From the NCBI GenBank assembly GCA_964587655.1, contig CAZPMT010000187.1, positions 1-7,665 on the forward strand: a DNA stretch of 7,665 bases. Direction: 5' to 3'. Position 1 is the stretch's first letter. Every line of letters starts with the position of its first letter. A program made the position numbers and the translations under genes. The notes beneath the pieces were generated by a model, which did no database searches, was not told where the DNA came from, and saw only the letters and a list, made by a program, of their open reading frames with translations. Positions 5,745 through 7,665 of the stretch are shown one piece after another. The stretch comes from CAZPMT01 sp964587655. Lineage in GTDB: Bacteria; Hydrogenedentota; Hydrogenedentia; Hydrogenedentales; SLHB01.

Positions 5745-7665
5745 ACGACAAAGAACACAAGAGCAATCTTACTAACGACAGGCAGAACAGGATACTCAGG
5801 TACGCTGACCGAAACATGTTCGCCGGCAGAAGCTGTAAGTTGTTCTTCATGATGGTAAAAACTCCCGACCGGAGTCCAAATGTCCATTGTGTATACGAAG
5901 GGGCCATCACACAATGGAATGAATTCCAGGGCGCTTACTTCAATTGGCCACGGAACATAAATGTAGTTCGGGAAGGCGCCGTGGCCTCCGTATCGCGCGT
6001 TCGGGATTTCGTTGACATCCTCCGTGAACACACTTCCTGAATAAAGCGAGCCAACTCGGTTACCATGACTATCTGTTGCCAGAATATCGACAGAGCAGTT
6101 CTTCGCGTCGGCTGATTTTCCTTGAGGAGCGGAAGCCGTTATTAGTGTCCCTGAGGAGGAGTCACCGATCGAGCCAACCGGTATCGGAAGGCCGAAGAGG
6201 TATGGATACGACAGAGCCTCGAAGATGAACCATACCGGCGGCGGTCCCGTGAAATCCCACCCCGCCGACTCGAATGTCGCCCGCTGCTTCATTTGCGCCG
6301 TGGGAAGCCCGGTCCCAATGCCATTGTCCGGGCCGCCAACGGTCATGTCCCAGAGCGCGCCCGTCACCGTGCCAGACTCCAGAAATCCCACCAGACCACC
6401 AAGATTTGTATTGCCTGAAACCGCGCCTGTGGCGTAGCAGCACGTTACCGTGCCGCCGTTCCCGCCGACCAGCCCGCCGACGCTGTCGTTGCCCGCTACC
6501 GCACCTGTGGCGTAGCAGTTCCTCAACGTGCCGGAGTTCCAGTTCCAGCCGACCAGCCCGCCGACGTAATCGCGGCCCGTGACCGCGCCCGTGGCGTAGC
6601 TGCCCGTCACCGTGCCGTAGTTCCAGCCGGCCAGCCCCCCGATGTAGCCTTGACCCGTTACCGCGCCAGTCACCGCACCCGTGGCGTAGCAGGCCGTGAC
6701 CGTTCCGCAGTTCCTGCTCGCGCCCACCAGCCCACCGACCGCCTTGTAGCCGTTCACCGCGCCCCTTACGGCACGCCCGCTCACCTTTCCGTAGTTCCAG
6801 CCCACCAGCGCACCGACGTAGGAGCCGTAGTAGCCGACGCCCGTCACCGTGCCCGTGGCGTAGCAGCCCGTCACCGTTCCATAGTTGTTCCAGCCAACCA
6901 GCCCCCCGACGAAGGCTCTTCCGTTTATGACTACATTCTCCATGCCAAAGTTGTGGATTTCGCCGCCCGAACCAAGCCTGCAGAAGACACCGACAACATC
7001 GCTATCCGGTTGTTCGATGGTCGTGTTCCTTACGACATGCCCGCCTCCGTGGAAGACGCCTGTGAATGGACCCAAGTCACCGATCGGGAAGAGCGTCACC
7101 CCGGCACAGTCCAGGTCCGCGATCAGCAGGATGTGCTTGTCCAGGAGGGCAACGTGCCAGCTCAGTAGTGCAAACTCCGCCGCCGCCCCTACTTGATAAG
7201 GGTCTGCTTCCGTGCCGCTGCCTGCAAGTGGAACGGGTTCTGGCGCAGGAATCGGGTCTGCGCCCGTACCTTCCCAGGCCAACCGGGGATACTGGCCGTC
7301 CGCCATCACCCAGTTGTACGCCCCCCAGCCCGCATTCCGGAAGATTGTCAGCGTCTTCATCTGGGCGGTGGTTAACCCTTTGCCGCCGGGGCTGCCTGCC
7401 TGCCTGGAAGTCTCCACGTCCCAGAACGATGCCGCCACCGTGTCCCGGTTCTCGCCGACCAGCCCGCCTACCGTGATATTGTCCGTCACCGCACCCGTGG
7501 CGTAGCAGGCCGTGACCGTTCCGCCAGTGTTGTAGCCGACCAGCCCGCCGACGCAGAAGTCTTTGCCTGTAACCGCGCCCGTGGCGTAACAGCCCATCAC
7601 TGTGCCGCTAAGGATCCGTAAATAAATAAAGGTATCAAATGATTTGGGACTGTCGAGGCCGGATC
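5663..7665 (-). CDS. GLUG-repeat surface protein, 5' end beyond window
   Basis: The frame is open to the window edge. A GTG at 7600 could be read as a start, but it encodes the V of a repeat (SGTVMGCYATG), so the gene probably continues upstream. Numbering from that GTG, 645 residues are visible. Module 1 has two GLUG repeats (1-51) closed by ASFWDVETS and LTTAQMKTLTIFRNAGW, then YPRLAW. After a Pro-rich linker (111-127), module 2 opens GSGTEADPYQV (127-137), with ADLDCAGVTLFPIG and a GVFHGGGHVV turn. Six further full repeats of the form GTVTGCYATGAVTG..YVGGLVGWN follow (about 226-406), closed by GALWDMTVGG and LPTAQMKQRATFESAGWDF. Residues 471-605 are an unrecognised, probably beta-rich region, more AT-rich at DNA level. 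Residues 609-626 are a single hydrophobic helix followed by a basic tail, which suggests a C-terminal membrane anchor. GLUG proteins are thought to be secreted beta-solenoid-like surface proteins; the signal peptide would lie outside the window. The last 15-20 residues overlap a relic in another frame and may not be native. Confidence 0.85.
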   Translation of the reverse strand, partial: SGLDSPKSFDTFIYLRILSGTVMGCYATGAVTGKDFCVGGLVGYNTGGTVTACYATGAVTDNITVGGLVGENRDTVAASFWDVETSRQAGSPGGKGLTTAQMKTLTIFRNAGWGAYNWVMADGQYPRLAWEGTGADPIPAPEPVPLAGSGTEADPYQVGAAAEFALLSWHVALLDKHILLIADLDCAGVTLFPIGDLGPFTGVFHGGGHVVRNTTIEQPDSDVVGVFCRLGSGGEIHNFGMENVVINGRAFVGGLVGWNNYGTVTGCYATGTVTGVGYYGSYVGALVGWNYGKVSGRAVRGAVNGYKAVGGLVGASRNCGTVTACYATGAVTGAVTGQGYIGGLAGWNYGTVTGSYATGAVTGRDYVGGLVGWNWNSGTLRNCYATGAVAGNDSVGGLVGGNGGTVTCCYATGAVSGNTNLGGLVGFLESGTVTGALWDMTVGGPDNGIGTGLPTAQMKQRATFESAGWDFTGPPPVWFIFEALSYPYLFGLPIPVGSIGDSSSGTLITASAPQGKSADAKNCSVDILATDSHGNRVGSLYSGSVFTEDVNEIPNARYGGHGAFPNYIYVPWPIEVSALEFIPLCDGPFVYTMDIWTPVGSFYHHEEQLTASAGEHVSVSVPEYPVLPVVSKIALVFFVVLMVGIGVRQTRHGTRPARPSSSPPRC
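6383..6925 (-). repeat. Coding GLUG repeat block of module 2
   Basis: Six full tandem repeats, flanked by partial ones, with a period of about 75-95 bases and visible at DNA level. Each encodes about 25-31 residues with a core (C/S)YATGAV and a GGLVG turn. One repeat is divergent (GRAVRGAVNG, about 275-284 of the visible protein). Another carries an internal near-duplication of TGAV (6659-6682). Confidence 0.8.
7448..7612 (-). repeat. Coding GLUG repeat block of module 1, truncated
   Basis: Two GLUG repeats and the SGTV start of the first are visible. Upstream of about 7612 the frame stays open but the pattern stops, and the DNA becomes AT-rich (about 7612-7645). The translation there (DSPKSFDTFIYLRI) does not resemble the GLVGWN turn expected before SGTV. 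Confidence 0.7.

Noticed and set aside
6383..7560. Regularly spaced similar DNA segments that could suggest a CRISPR or non-coding repeat array
   Set aside because: The spacing is too long and irregular for CRISPR, and the units are in frame and encode GLUG repeats.
7598..7600. GTG at 7600 as the true start of the GLUG gene
   Set aside because: The codon is the V of the repeat motif SGTV, the frame is open to the edge, and there is no SD or signal peptide.
5663..7665. Plus-strand frames across the GLUG gene
   Set aside because: Low-complexity P/R/S-rich translations antisense to the repeats, with no domain features.

Overview
The window holds four protein-coding genes, all on the minus strand, plus regulatory sequence, one probable gene relic and one doubtful small ORF. 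No rRNA, tRNA, CRISPR array, transposase or integrase was seen. The sequence is moderately GC-rich. Tandem GLUG-repeat surface proteins, HDOD proteins and a GAF/PAS hybrid kinase suggest a free-living environmental bacterium of the Planctomycetota / Hydrogenedentota / deltaproteobacterial sort. This rests on gene style only and is low confidence.

Layout, read in the direction of transcription from high to low coordinates. (1) 7665-5663: the 3' part of a large GLUG-repeat protein, open at the window edge so its N-terminus is missing, ending in a membrane-anchor-like C-terminus. (2) 5744-5604: overlapping its last codons in another frame, what looks like the end of a beta-propeller gene, followed at once by an inverted repeat. 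(3) 5541-5425: a promoter region with TGTCA half-sites. (4) 5424-3979: a protein with an N-terminal MshEN-like (GspE N-terminal) domain and a C-terminal HDOD domain. (5) 3978-3530: a 449-base gap with a very good extended -10 sigma70-type promoter, two overlapping palindromes, a roughly 175-nt leader with hairpins, and a possible 37-codon ORF on the plus strand. (6) 3529-2612: a stand-alone HDOD protein. (7) 2590-41: an 849-residue hybrid histidine kinase starting 21 bases after the HDOD stop, almost certainly in the same operon.

The coherent theme is signal transduction. The HDOD protein and the hybrid kinase form a two-gene operon. The neighbouring MshEN-HDOD gene has its own promoter, whose upstream region shares the 10-mer CTTGACAACA with the operon promoter. 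The two HDOD domains have lost different parts of the HD signature. A joint role, for example in c-di-GMP, type IV pilus or stress signalling, is inference. The GLUG protein is probably an unrelated surface protein whose 3' end looks rearranged. I see no clear evidence of a wholly new system. The best leads are the relic at the GLUG 3' end, the shared promoter motif and the structured leader.
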